Assembly (NCBI GenBank): GCA_036940085.1
Contig: JALLBK010000313.1
Span: 1-15,070 of the forward strand
Direction of reading: 5' to 3'
Origin: Discostella pseudostelligera
Taxonomy: Eukaryota; Bacillariophyta; Thalassiosirophyceae; Thalassiosirales; Thalassiosiraceae
Length of the DNA: 15,070 bases
Shown here one piece after another: positions 1-8,422 of the stretch. The notes under the pieces were generated by a model. That model saw only the letters and a program-made list of their open reading frames with translations. It ran no database searches and was not told the origin of the DNA. The position numbers and the translations under genes are program-made. The number at the start of each line of letters is the position of its first letter. The stretch's first letter is position 1.

Positions 1-1
1 C

Positions 2-1498
2 ATTGAGGAAGAGGACGAAGAGCGTATCAATCGACTCTATCTCCTCCAATATCAAGAAGATTCACATGAACTTACACAAAAGTCAGCTTGGGTCCATCCA
101 ACGGGAGAAGTATGGTCAGTGGGATGTCATCCCACGAGGGGGGATTGGGTTGTTACCTGTGGTGGTGGGGCAGCATTTTCTACCAAGACTTTGGGTGGCG
201 AAGATAGTGAGACGATGAAGTGTAATATTCCATTGACCAAATTTCAGACGACTTTGTGGCGCATCCCTGATTCAAATGATAATGGTGTGGATAGTGATTT
301 TGATTACTCTGAAAATCTAGACGATTCTCGGCAGCGATCAGAAAGTATCACCAGTGCAATGAACTCTTCTTCAAAGTTAGAACCGTTGATAATCATTCCC
401 CATGGAGTAAAACAATCCGCATCACAAACGTCATCTGGATGGGAACAACGAGTAGGACAAATCTTGTGGAATCCTCAGATTTCTCCCTCAAATTCATCGG
501 GAGATGCACTCTATGACATGGCAGATGTCTCTTCCACCGAAGGAGGTGGGAACCTCCTCACTATTGGTTGGGATGCAAGTTCGCCCATCTCTCTCTGGGA
601 TGTTTCGTCCCTGTCAGATGTCAAGGAAGTTTGGTCGACACATGAGAATGGGGTTGAATCGTCTCGGCTAAAGTGTAGACACCGATCTGGAAAATTAGCG
701 TCCATGATATCTGCCTTGCCACGCCGTGTGTCATGGGATCCGCATGATACCAACAGCATATTGTCGACGTCGGGTGTAGACGTAGTAGCGTTCGACATGC
801 GTTGTGCTGCATCGAGCAGTGGCTTGGGGGTTATTCACTCTGCCCATCGTTATGGCGTGGCTGATATATGTCACAATCATTCGCAGTCCAATGTTGTTGT
901 CACATCTGGTCTCGATGGTGTGATGAAGTTTTGGGATCTGAGAATGCATTTATCAAACTCGCCTGATGGCCAATCATCCCAGCCGCCACTGCTCAAGGCA
1001 GTTCGTGGAGGACATTCTCATTGGGTGACCCGTGCAGTCTACAATCCATTCCATGATCAGTTGGTTCTAAGTGGTGGATCCGATGGCATTGCCAATCTTT
1101 GGCGAATATCTAGCTGCTCGTCAGCCCCGTTGCTGGAATTAAATGACGACGATGACGACGAGGAGGAGGATGGCGAATCAAGTAGAGATTTAGATGGAGA
1201 TGTTGCAGATGAAAAGGATGACGTCGCAACCCATGACGGAGAGGCTGACATTAGGCAACCAGCCTCCGAAGATGACGATGGAGAAGTTGCAAATGATAAG
1301 AAAGCCAAAAGCAATTCACCAACGAATAATAATGCCATTGCCCATGATATCAGAGTGACAAGATTTGAATGCTCGGATGTTACCGCAGATCTCGCCTGGA
1401 GCACCACCGACCCCTGGGTCTATGCAACCTTATCCCATGATGGAGCAGTTGTGGTCCATCACGTTCCAAGTAAGGAGAAATACAAAATATTATTGTAG
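2..1498 (+). CDS. EIPR1: EIPR1/TSSC1-like WD40 protein (5' partial)
   Basis: The frame is open from the first bases of the window, so the true start lies upstream. The visible 498 residues read as a WD40 propeller: WVHPTGEVWSVGCHP near the start, LTIGWDASSPISLWDV, then VTSGLDGVMKFWDLR, GHSHWVTRAVYNPFHDQLVLSGGSDG, and a C-terminal blade with WSTTDPWVYATLSHDG. The last residues, HVPSKEKYKILL, closely match the end of animal EIPR1 (RVPRALKYHILL, from memory). Between the last two blades sits an acidic Asp/Glu-rich insert of roughly 75 residues (about 1140-1320). The animal protein has a shorter acidic stretch at the same place. In animals EIPR1 binds the EARP and GARP tethering complexes and acts in endosomal recycling and dense-core vesicle sorting; that role here is by homology. 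No intron is visible in this part. The gene converges on the FABP-like gene, with 138 bp between the stops. Confidence 0.88.
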   Translation: MEEEDEERINRLYLLQYQEDSHELTQKSAWVHPTGEVWSVGCHPTRGDWVVTCGGGAAFSTKTLGGEDSETMKCNIPLTKFQTTLWRIPDSNDNGVDSDFDYSENLDDSRQRSESITSAMNSSSKLEPLIIIPHGVKQSASQTSSGWEQRVGQILWNPQISPSNSSGDALYDMADVSSTEGGGNLLTIGWDASSPISLWDVSSLSDVKEVWSTHENGVESSRLKCRHRSGKLASMISALPRRVSWDPHDTNSILSTSGVDVVAFDMRCAASSSGLGVIHSAHRYGVADICHNHSQSNVVVTSGLDGVMKFWDLRMHLSNSPDGQSSQPPLLKAVRGGHSHWVTRAVYNPFHDQLVLSGGSDGIANLWRISSCSSAPLLELNDDDDDEEEDGESSRDLDGDVADEKDDVATHDGEADIRQPASEDDDGEVANDKKAKSNSPTNNNAIAHDIRVTRFECSDVTADLAWSTTDPWVYATLSHDGAVVVHHVPSKEKYKILL

Positions 1499-1636
1499 TC
1501 ATTAATGAATAGTCACACCGATGTTCTGGCCGCTCCCCCCACTCGACCTATGACGAGGAAACACTACTTATCCTTGAGTATGTATCGATGCTGCGGGCTT
1601 AACCAGGATAAAACATCTAGTCTTTCACACTGTCTA
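1499..1636. other. Convergent 3' intergenic spacer
   Basis: Short spacer between the stop codons of the EIPR1-like gene (+) and the FABP-like gene (-). It must hold both 3' UTR/polyadenylation regions. I see no further gene or clear repeat. Confidence 0.6.
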
Positions 1637-2227
1637 TTATTTCTTCAATCCTGCCCCTTTGGCCGTAATAGCTACTGGTCCAATCTCTCCATGATACGGG
1701 ACGAAGAATCTCACAGTTGTGTTCTCCTGGCCCGATTGCTCATTCCTAATGACCAAAGTTTGAACCATCACTAATGTATTTCCCTCTCTCCTCAAAATTT
1801 TGTTGTCAGTTACCATGGCCATTCCATTAATAGTAGGCATCCGACTTACAATATTAACACTCTCACCAGGACAATCACTCGTCGCCACGACAGTCTTCAC
1901 CCTATCTCCCGGCAGAGTTTGGGTAAATTCCTCCCCCAATTTCAATTCCAACTCAAGATCAGTTACCCGACTTATTTTCTTTATCTTGAAGTATTCCTCG
2001 TCAAATTCGATGATGTTTATGGTATCGTGCTCCGCCTCTCCCTTCTCATGGGCCTCGATGGCGAATTCGGTAACCCCCATAGTCTCGAGATAACCGCGCA
2101 TGGATGGATTTCCCCGCCGTTTGTCGAGGATCCATGTTCCGTTCATGGAACCGAGACCTACCCGCGGCCTCGATGGCAGTAATACAGTTGGGTCTCGATG
2201 TTCCGCTGCCAGTGAGGTGGTTATCAT
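1637..2227 (-). CDS. Fatty-acid-binding-protein-like calycin
   Basis: With the start at 2227 the product is 196 residues. The core reads like a FABP-type beta barrel. NGTWILDK (residues 29-36) corresponds to the GTW motif on the first strand of FABP/lipocalin proteins. It is followed by a short helical part with YLETMGV, and LGEEFTQTLPGDRVKTVV (from about residue 97) closely resembles the FABP signature LGEEFEETTxDxRKVKS. Later strands (NTLVMVQTLVIRNEQ, TTVRFFVPY) fit the rest of the barrel. FABPs bind fatty acids or other small hydrophobic ligands; the ligand here is unknown. I prefer this start because GCC precedes the ATG. An in-frame ATG at 2425 would add 66 residues with a hydrophobic segment (signal or anchor), but it has T at -3 and its first codons overlap E2F-like motifs. 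Divergent from CCT8. Confidence 0.68.
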   Translation of the reverse strand: MITTSLAAEHRDPTVLLPSRPRVGLGSMNGTWILDKRRGNPSMRGYLETMGVTEFAIEAHEKGEAEHDTINIIEFDEEYFKIKKISRVTDLELELKLGEEFTQTLPGDRVKTVVATSDCPGESVNIVSRMPTINGMAMVTDNKILRREGNTLVMVQTLVIRNEQSGQENTTVRFFVPYHGEIGPVAITAKGAGLKK

Positions 2228-2617
2228 GGCGAGTTTCCTTTGTGTTGTTGACCCGTTGCTTCCGCCGCTTTCATCAAGGTCAAGAGTGCCACTGAAGCTG
2301 AAGCTGAGGTGTAGTAAGGTGAAGGTGCAAGCAGCAAGCAGGATTAGTTTTGGCAGAACTTGGATTTGATGCCAAAGATATGGCGGGAACAGTGAACACT
2401 GCTTCAAAAGATTTGGCGGGAACATGGATGGAAGGGAACCTTCGACCGTCTGTCCACCGTCGGCCTCCCTACAGCCACAGACGACGAAGACAACAACAAC
2501 CTCATTTTTTTCAATTCGATCTTGGGGCTTCGGCATCGCCAATGCCATTGCCATTGCTACTATTGCCATCAATTATTGCTCGGGAACATCCGCATTAAAG
2601 ATAACATCTAACCAATC
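2228..2617. promoter_or_regulatory. Bidirectional promoter region, FABP-like / CCT8
   Basis: About 390 bp between two divergent start codons. It carries two same-orientation E2F-like motifs, TGGCGGGAA at 2381-2389 and TTTGGCGGGAA at 2412-2422, spaced 33 bp apart, with the inverted repeat CAGTG-AA-CACTG at 2390-2401 between them. The minus strand stays open in the FABP-like frame across most of the region and encodes a hydrophobic stretch, so part of it could be coding if the upstream ATG at 2425 is used. No TATA box is evident. Confidence 0.5.
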
Positions 2618-4267
2618 ATGGCTCAATCAATGGCCTACAATCAAGCCGCTGGCATCGGCGGCATGCTCAAAAAGGGTCACAAGGCCATGGAAGGCCTCGA
2701 GGGCGCCACACTTCGCAATGTGGAGGCCTGTCATGAGATATCTACCATCACACGCACTTCCCTCGGACCCAACGGCATGAACAAGCTCGTGGTGAATCAT
2801 CTCGGGAAGATCATTGTTACATCGGACTGTGCCACCATTGTAAAATCATTGGAAATTGAACATCCTGCCGCCAAAATGTTACAGCTGGCCGCCGAGGCGC
2901 AAGATTTTGAATGCGGTGATGGTACCAACTTGGTAGTTAGCTTTGCGGGTGAATTACTAATGCAGACGGTGGATTTGTTTCGAATGGGATTGCATCCCTC
3001 CGATGTAGTTGTGGGTTATACCAAGGCGGGGGATAAGATGTTGAAAGAGTTTTTACCCCCTTTGGCAGAATTGGTCAAACCAATGACCAATGGGAGGGAG
3101 AAGGAAGAATTGCTACGAGTGATTAAGCCGGTGCTGGCGGCGAAATATCTTGGCTCCGAGGATATTTTAGCTCCTCTGGTTGCGGAAGCGTGTTTAGGAA
3201 CAATGAAGTCTTCTACTGGTCCTGCATCCTTCTCGGTCGAATCGGTGCGTGTGGCCAAAATCCTGGGGGGTGACATCTCGCAATCACTTGTAGTTCAAGG
3301 ATTTGTTGCATTGCGTGGCCTTGAAACGACGCTTACTTCTGCCGAGGATGCCAAAATTGTCGTCTTCGGATGTGGCATTGAGGCCAGTGCCACTGAAGCC
3401 AAGGGCACCGTTCTGATGAAGAATGCTGACGATCTCAAAAACTACAACAAATCGGAGGAGAAGAAGATGGAAGAAATCATCAAGAGTATTGCCGATTCAG
3501 GAGTAAAGGTTTGCGTTTCTGGAGGTACGGTGTCAGAAATGGCAATGCATTTCATCGAACGGTACGGCATGCTGTGTCTCAAGATTGGTTCGAAGTGGGA
3601 ATTGCGTAGGCTGTGCGTAGCTACTGGTGCAACGGCATTGGTGCGGTTGGGCGCTCCAACGCCGGATGAGATGGGACATTGTGATCATGTACACCAGAAG
3701 GAGGTGGGCGGAAGGCCCGTGACGATATTTTCTCAGTCGGAGGGATCCAAAACGAGTAAACTGGCCACTATTGTTTTGCGAGCTTCGACATCGTCGGTGT
3801 TGGCAGATTTGGAGAGAGCCATTGACGATGGTGTACATGCTGCAAGAACAGCTTGCAAGGATGGTAAGCTGGTGCCCGGTGCTGGAGCTACGGAGATGGA
3901 ATTGAGTCTAAAGGTTCGGGCCTTTGCGGATACGTGCCCTGGACTGGATCAGTATGCCATTAGAGCCTTCGGGAAGGCACTCGAGGTTGTACCACGAACT
4001 TTAGCCGAGAATGCGGGGTTGGATCAGAGTGTAGTCGTTGCTGCCTTGGGAGCAGCTCATGCAAGCGGAAAGCTCAGTGCAGGTGTTGATATCAATGCGA
4101 TGGGGATTACTGGCGCGTCGGGAGTCTCTGATGAAACTGGTGTATTGGATTTGTACCACACCAAGGCCTCCGCGTTCAAACTTGCTATTGACGCGGCACT
4201 GACTGTGCTCAGGGTCGACCAGATCATCATGTCAAAACAGGCAGGTGGCGGTGCAGGAATGATGTAA
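2618..4267 (+). CDS. CCT8: T-complex protein 1 subunit theta (CCT8)
   Basis: Complete intronless 549-residue gene, essentially the usual CCT theta length (human about 548). Family motifs are in place: TRTSLGPNGMNK (about residues 45-56) and VTSDCATIVKSLEIEHPAAK in the N-terminal equatorial domain, GDGTN at 100-104 (nucleotide binding and hydrolysis), GAGATE at 421-426, and a C-terminal LRVDQIIMSKQAGG that matches CCT8 rather than other CCT subunits. CCT8 is one of eight paralogous subunits of the cytosolic TRiC/CCT chaperonin, which folds actin, tubulin and many WD40 proteins using ATP. The start context is AATCATG. It diverges from the FABP-like gene, with E2F-like motifs about 200-240 bp upstream. 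No irregularity seen. Confidence 0.97.
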   Translation: MAQSMAYNQAAGIGGMLKKGHKAMEGLEGATLRNVEACHEISTITRTSLGPNGMNKLVVNHLGKIIVTSDCATIVKSLEIEHPAAKMLQLAAEAQDFECGDGTNLVVSFAGELLMQTVDLFRMGLHPSDVVVGYTKAGDKMLKEFLPPLAELVKPMTNGREKEELLRVIKPVLAAKYLGSEDILAPLVAEACLGTMKSSTGPASFSVESVRVAKILGGDISQSLVVQGFVALRGLETTLTSAEDAKIVVFGCGIEASATEAKGTVLMKNADDLKNYNKSEEKKMEEIIKSIADSGVKVCVSGGTVSEMAMHFIERYGMLCLKIGSKWELRRLCVATGATALVRLGAPTPDEMGHCDHVHQKEVGGRPVTIFSQSEGSKTSKLATIVLRASTSSVLADLERAIDDGVHAARTACKDGKLVPGAGATEMELSLKVRAFADTCPGLDQYAIRAFGKALEVVPRTLAENAGLDQSVVVAALGAAHASGKLSAGVDINAMGITGASGVSDETGVLDLYHTKASAFKLAIDAALTVLRVDQIIMSKQAGGGAGMM

Positions 4268-4411
4268 CCATCTCACAATAATGGTCTTCCACACTTTTAG
4301 CAGTCATTTCATAAGTGAAATATTTCAATATGCCAATATCTATTTCTGCTCTATTCTCTATGCATGATTTCTACTCTATATATGATCGAACAATGATGGT
4401 ATGGTTCGTAA
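4268..4411. other. Convergent 3' intergenic spacer
   Basis: AT-rich 144 bp between the stops of CCT8 (+) and the BIRC6-like E2 (-). Presumably both 3' UTRs; no other element recognised. Confidence 0.6.
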
Positions 4412-6272
4412 TCAAGTCAAATCGACGAGACCACCAGCAAGAATACCATTCTTTGCTTTGGCAGGTTTCCCTTCGTCATCGGATAGATCAATTTCAATTG
4501 TTCCATTCGACTTCGACTTGCCAACAGCGGGGAGTTTCGTGTCCTCCTCCTCGTCCAACATGATGGGCTCATTCTTCTTTGCCACTTTGTTTCTCTTCAA
4601 CCGCCGCGGCGAAGCGGGTAGTTTCGTGTCTTCCTCCTCGTCCAACATAATGGGCTCATTTGTCGTCGCCACATGACTTTTCTTGGACCGCCGAGCTGCA
4701 CCTCGCTCCCTATCACTCAATTGCTCGAAAAGAAGGCAAATATTCCCGACTTTAGCTGCAAGTTTGTGATCATCCCTCACCCACGTCCAAAGCTCCTTTT
4801 GAATGATCGAGCGCTTTTCCAAAAAGTGCTTAGTCATTACCGACTCGAACTCGACATAGGGATTGGTACTGCCTAAAATTGCCGAAAGATGCGATTCAAT
4901 GGTAGCAGCAATGGTGTAAGATCTAATGATCTGATTGTAAGCTTTATTCCTGGCATCACCCTGCGGAGTTCCCCTGTGACTCTCAAACGCGGGTTCGTTG
5001 AAGTAAGGATCTGGAACAAGAATGAGGCTCTGAATCGAGATGAGAACCTGAAGCAACGTAGATTGACCGCTGACCCATCCAGGACCTTGTATCACATCAA
5101 ATAGTTAGTTGTGAAGAATACAAAGACATGAAGACGATTAAGGATGATGTATTTGCATTTTACTCACCGTGCCACGTGCCAAGCAAACTCAGGCAGACTT
5201 TGCCACAGTTGTAAAGATTTGGGTTGAATCGAAGTTTCCCACTACCCGTCGTCAAAAAGTGCACGTGCGGAGCAACTTGTGGGTAATTCGAGGGAAGGCA
5301 AATGTCAAAGAAGAAACATCCGTTCGCATACGGGCTATCATCCGGTCCAGTAATCATGACCCTTAGCATGTTCAGTTGACTGTTCATGACACGGCAGAAA
5401 CAACTAGAGCCGTACTCCACAGGAAGTGCTGTTCGATACGCTGTCAGTTCCTTGAATAGCAGCCGAGAGTTTATGGTACCTACTCCTGCTGGAGCTTTGT
5501 TCAAAAAGTGATGCTGCGGGTTGCAAACATTTCAGTATTGAATGAGTAGAGAGAATGACCAATACAAATACAACACTCGATACCGACTTACGTTCTGGAG
5601 TGTTTCCACAGTGTCGAATCGCATCGGCCCAAGTTGAGATTGATAACGCTCACTCAATGTTACCAAACATAACTCCTCCACTGGCTTTTGAACTTGGCAT
5701 CGTCGCGAGATCTTCAATGCTGCATCGGCAACACTACACACTTGGGTTGCCAATGCAACATCTCCGTGATCTTCCTTCGACCACCCCGACGCTGGCATTG
5801 GACGCTTTAAAATATCCTTCGCTTGATTTCTAAAATCTAAGAGCCAATACAAGACACTTTCGGGAGAGTCCTTGTCACCGAAGATCGTCGCTAGCGTTTC
5901 ATCGGACGAAAGTGTGAGACTAACCTCCAATGCGTGAGTGTAGACATTCTTCCGACGGTCCCAATCGGTTGGGACTTGGTTACGAAAGACATCTGCTAAC
6001 ACGGCAGAGAGCTTCTTTCGATCTCCGTCATCAATTGACTTGGAATTGGAAACTTTGACATTAGTTTTTGAGGCAGTTCTAGTCTTCTTCGATGTCAGTA
6101 TTTTCTGGACCTGCTTGAGGAATTGAACGTTGGCTTTGTCGTTTTTGGCACTCACTTGTTCGGCCTTCTTCCGCCCGGCAATGAGTTGCTTGTTGTCGCC
6201 CTGTTGCCCGCCGTACCCCGTGCCGCTAGTCACGGCTGCCGCCGATTGGTGCATGCCCCCTAGCCCAAACAT
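4412..6272 (-). CDS. BIRC6-type ubiquitin-conjugating enzyme (E2) with acidic tail
   Basis: Model: complement(join(4412..5085, 5168..5513, 5592..6272)), 566 residues. The introns are 82 nt (GTGAGT...AG, with CTAAC near the acceptor) and 78 nt (GTAAGT...AG). Both joins restore homologous sequence, QN|HHF and the split Gly codon in TWHG. Residues 1-230 are a Lys-rich, partly helical N-terminus. Residues about 230-460 are a UBC domain closest to the C-terminal E2 of animal BIRC6: TGPDDSPYANGCFFFD (282-297), FNPNLYNCGKVCLSLLGTWHG with catalytic Cys 334, LVSVQSLI-like helix, then PYFNEPAFESHRGTP. It should form a ubiquitin thioester and transfer ubiquitin. Unlike BIRC6 (several thousand residues) there is no BIR domain. 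The tail is basic/acidic with a duplicated block and several SUMO-interaction-like motifs (see findings). Confidence 0.9.
4534..4573. repeat. Coding direct repeat, copy 1 (C-terminal tail of E2)
   Basis: A 40-bp block repeated at 4621-4660 with two mismatches. On the minus strand it encodes most of NEPIMLDEEEDTKLP, present twice in the protein (from residues 485 and 514), with starts 87 bp (29 codons) apart. The near-identity at DNA level points to a recent in-frame tandem duplication. Confidence 0.9.
4621..4660. repeat. Coding direct repeat, copy 2 (C-terminal tail of E2)
   Basis: Second copy of the 40-bp block at 4534-4573; the two differences (T for C and A for G on the + strand) leave the encoded residues unchanged. 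Confidence 0.9.
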
Positions 6273-6500
6273 TGTGTATATGAGGCCGATGAATGAGGCG
6301 GAGGTGGGTATGGATTATCGATGATTTGTTGGTTGTCGTCGATGATGTGAAGGCGAAGGAACAACAGTTCACCGGGATACACCGCCACGGATTCTTTTGT
6401 GACCCACACACCTAATGTAGAACCTAACCTTATGTATGTGAAGGCGGTGCGGTGCAAGGAGCAGCAGCAGCAGCAGAAAATCCGCGTAGCAGACGGCGGA
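6273..6500. other. 5' flank of the BIRC6-like E2 gene
   Basis: Non-coding as far as I can tell: the first 228 bp upstream of the E2 start codon, probably 5' UTR and proximal promoter. It contains a short (GCA)n run at 6461-6476. Small open frames on both strands have no recognisable content. Confidence 0.5.
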
Positions 6501-6628
6501 CTTCTCTTCCCGCCATTTCGACCATTCGCCCGATTCTTCTCTTCCCGCCAAAAGGGGCGCCCCAATTTTGGGGATCCATTTTGGCGGGAGTCAATTGACT
6601 CGACTCATCCTACCTCCAGCCACGTGGC
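6501..6628. promoter_or_regulatory. Dense cis-regulatory cluster: three E2F-like sites, palindromes, G-box
   Basis: In about 130 bp there are three E2F-like motifs: TTCCCGCCA at 6507-6515, TTCCCGCCAAAA at 6542-6553, and TTTTGGCGGGAG at 6579-6590. The first two are the ends of an exact 15-bp direct repeat (6501-6515 and 6536-6550). The second and third form an 11-bp perfect inverted repeat (6543-6553 and 6579-6589). Between and after them lie three perfect palindromes: GGGGCGCCCC (6554-6563), GAGTCAATTGACTC (6588-6601) and GCCACGTGGC (6619-6628, containing a CACGTG G-box). It lies 230-360 bp upstream of the E2 start and about 95-220 bp beyond the sulfotransferase stop, so it most likely serves the E2 gene. 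Confidence 0.65.
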
Positions 6629-6721
6629 ATCGCTCGATTTGGCAGCAATACTTAAGCAGCAGCGACAAATAATAATGAATGGAGAATGGACGACATCAAT
6701 TGGTACTAGTATGATATTGGT

Positions 6722-8156
6722 TTACTGAACAAAGTAGTGCATGGTATGGGCCAAGGTTTTGGAATGACCGAGCTGGGAGAACATGTTAGCCACCGCGCGA
6801 ACCTCCTCTTCAGTGAAATACTCCCTGTAAGTCTTTCCGGTCTCAAATAGTGGCGCCTCGTGAATGCCCTCGTGCCCCAAGAACTCGAGCAGCGTATCCT
6901 TAGTCTGGTTGAAACTGTGCGTGTAATTCTCATAGTGGATGATCAACGTCGGTATGTTGAGATCCCAAGTCGTCAAAAAAGCAAGATTATGCCACTGAAT
7001 GTACATGAAGAATTCGGCATGGCACGGTATATCCTTCACATCGTCGAACAATCCACTGTACTCCTTGGTCGCCTCCTCTTCCTCGTGAAACTGATCACCT
7101 AAATCCTTGCAATATGCCCGAAATCCCTCCCTCGATCGTGGATACGCTGCAATCATATCGGTTTCGTTGTTCCTGACGAAATGCTTATACGTGAGGTGAA
7201 ATCGAGAGACGATGTTGTCAAACGGGTCGCGAATGAGATGAACGGCGCGTGAGACAAGATCTTTACTGTAGTGGCCAAATATCTCAATCGGTTCACCACC
7301 AGCAGGATCGTCGACGACATGATATCCTTCGACACACCGATTCGAGAAGATACGAAGGTCTTCGATGTACGCCTCCGGTGGACAAAGGTCGCACCGACCA
7401 CCACAATGAGTTTTGGTGAGAAGGTAGCCGCGATCAGGCATTACAACCACTTTCGTGTTCATTGGATCACTCCAAAATGGTCCACCAGGAGAGTCATCGA
7501 ATACCGGAACACTCGTTCCATCTCTTCCCAAGTTCTCCCGTCCATAGTTGCTAGCAGTGTTCTTCCCCGTGACTGTTCGGACGAGATAGCTGGTGTAGGA
7601 GGTGCCCGAGTTCTACGGATGAAGGTGAATGAAAACAAGTTGACTGAGCAGACTTTCGTCACCGATGCATGCAATATATATGACAAGAGTAACTTACTGG
7701 AAACGACATCAACCAAGCGATCGATAGAGCGGTGTCGACGTTTGGGTTACGAAGTTGGGAGTCGCCGCGCGTCACCGAGGTATTGCCCCAAGTAGTCGAA
7801 AGAGTGCCATTAGCATGTTGACTTCGAAGTAAGTAATCGCCAATGCTCACTACACCCCTAGTAGATTGAGTGCATGGATCGGTTCGAGCGTCGATCTTAT
7901 ACCACGTTCCGCCAAGGATGACTCCGATTGCGAGCGAGAGGATGACGAGGACAGTCAGCTTCGGATGGATCGCTGTTCCGCCGGATTTTGGAGTATGAAG
8001 AAGCATGTATTGATGCCGTCCTCTCGGCGACTCTCCATTAGTAATGCTTTTGAAGTCGATGTTGCTCATTTGCGGAGTGCTGTTCATGATATTGGATCTG
8101 CCGAAGGTTGGAATTGTGCCATTGTTTGGTGCCGTCCACTCTGCCTCGCGTCGCAT
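6722..8156 (-). CDS. Type II membrane sulfotransferase-like protein
   Basis: Model: complement(join(6722..7612, 7698..8156)), 449 residues, with one 85-nt intron (GTAAGT...TAG). The join creates MSFP|NSGTSYT, the 5'-phosphosulfate-binding loop of PAPS-dependent sulfotransferases (compare PKSGTTW). Other family marks: LLTKTHCGG with likely catalytic His 222, VHLIRDPFDNIVSRFH (3'-phosphate site, Arg 281 and Ser 289), and HYENYTHSF...LLEFLGHEG near the end. A single hydrophobic segment (about residues 67-83, LTVLVILSLAIGVILGG) follows a short N-terminus. With several NxS/T sites after it (NGT, NTS, NET, NYT, NQT), this suggests a Golgi type II topology. It should transfer sulfate from PAPS to a glycan or other acceptor; the acceptor is unknown. 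The start is uncertain: ATGs at 8219, 8156, 8087 and 8069 are in frame, and 8156 (G at -3) is my choice. Confidence 0.82.
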
Positions 8157-8422
8157 CTCGCACTCACAACACGATGAGACATGTCTCGTAGGCCATCTAC
8201 GTAGGAATAAATACCACATCAACGGACGGTTTTGGCGCGCTTTGGATTGGCGTCATTTTTTTCCGCCAGCCGCCGGCGCCGCCGAAGCGAAAGCCACACC
8301 ATCGTCCATCGCTCCACCATGGCATGCCGTGCTGATTGCCGCCGTCGCCACCACGATATCTTTTCAATTTTCAAGCCCCATCAGCCAACAGAACCGCCGA
8401 CACTATCATTATCATATCCACA
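8157..8422. promoter_or_regulatory. Bidirectional promoter, sulfotransferase / unknown gene
   Basis: About 266 bp between divergent start codons. TTTGGCGCGC at 8231-8240 matches the E2F consensus TTTSSCGC. It is followed by a GC-rich stretch of CCGCC/GCCGG repeats at about 8262-8285. No TATA box is evident. If the sulfotransferase starts at 8219, its first codons would lie inside this interval. Confidence 0.5.

Noticed and set aside
1057..1407. Minus-strand open frame with a poly-Ser run
   Set aside because: It is the reverse of the Asp/Glu-rich insert of the EIPR1-like gene (GAC/GAT/GAG codons read backwards); no independent coding signal.
6399..6728. Plus-strand open frame with poly-Gln from the (GCA)n run
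   Set aside because: It runs through the promoter cluster and into the 3' end of the sulfotransferase; composition follows the motifs and nothing resembles a protein family.
7974..7997. HTPKSGGT in the N-terminus of the sulfotransferase, resembling a PAPS-binding P-loop
   Set aside because: It lies on the cytosolic side before the membrane segment. The properly placed loop is MSFPNSGTSYT, formed across the intron, followed at normal spacing by KTH and the 3'-phosphate motif.
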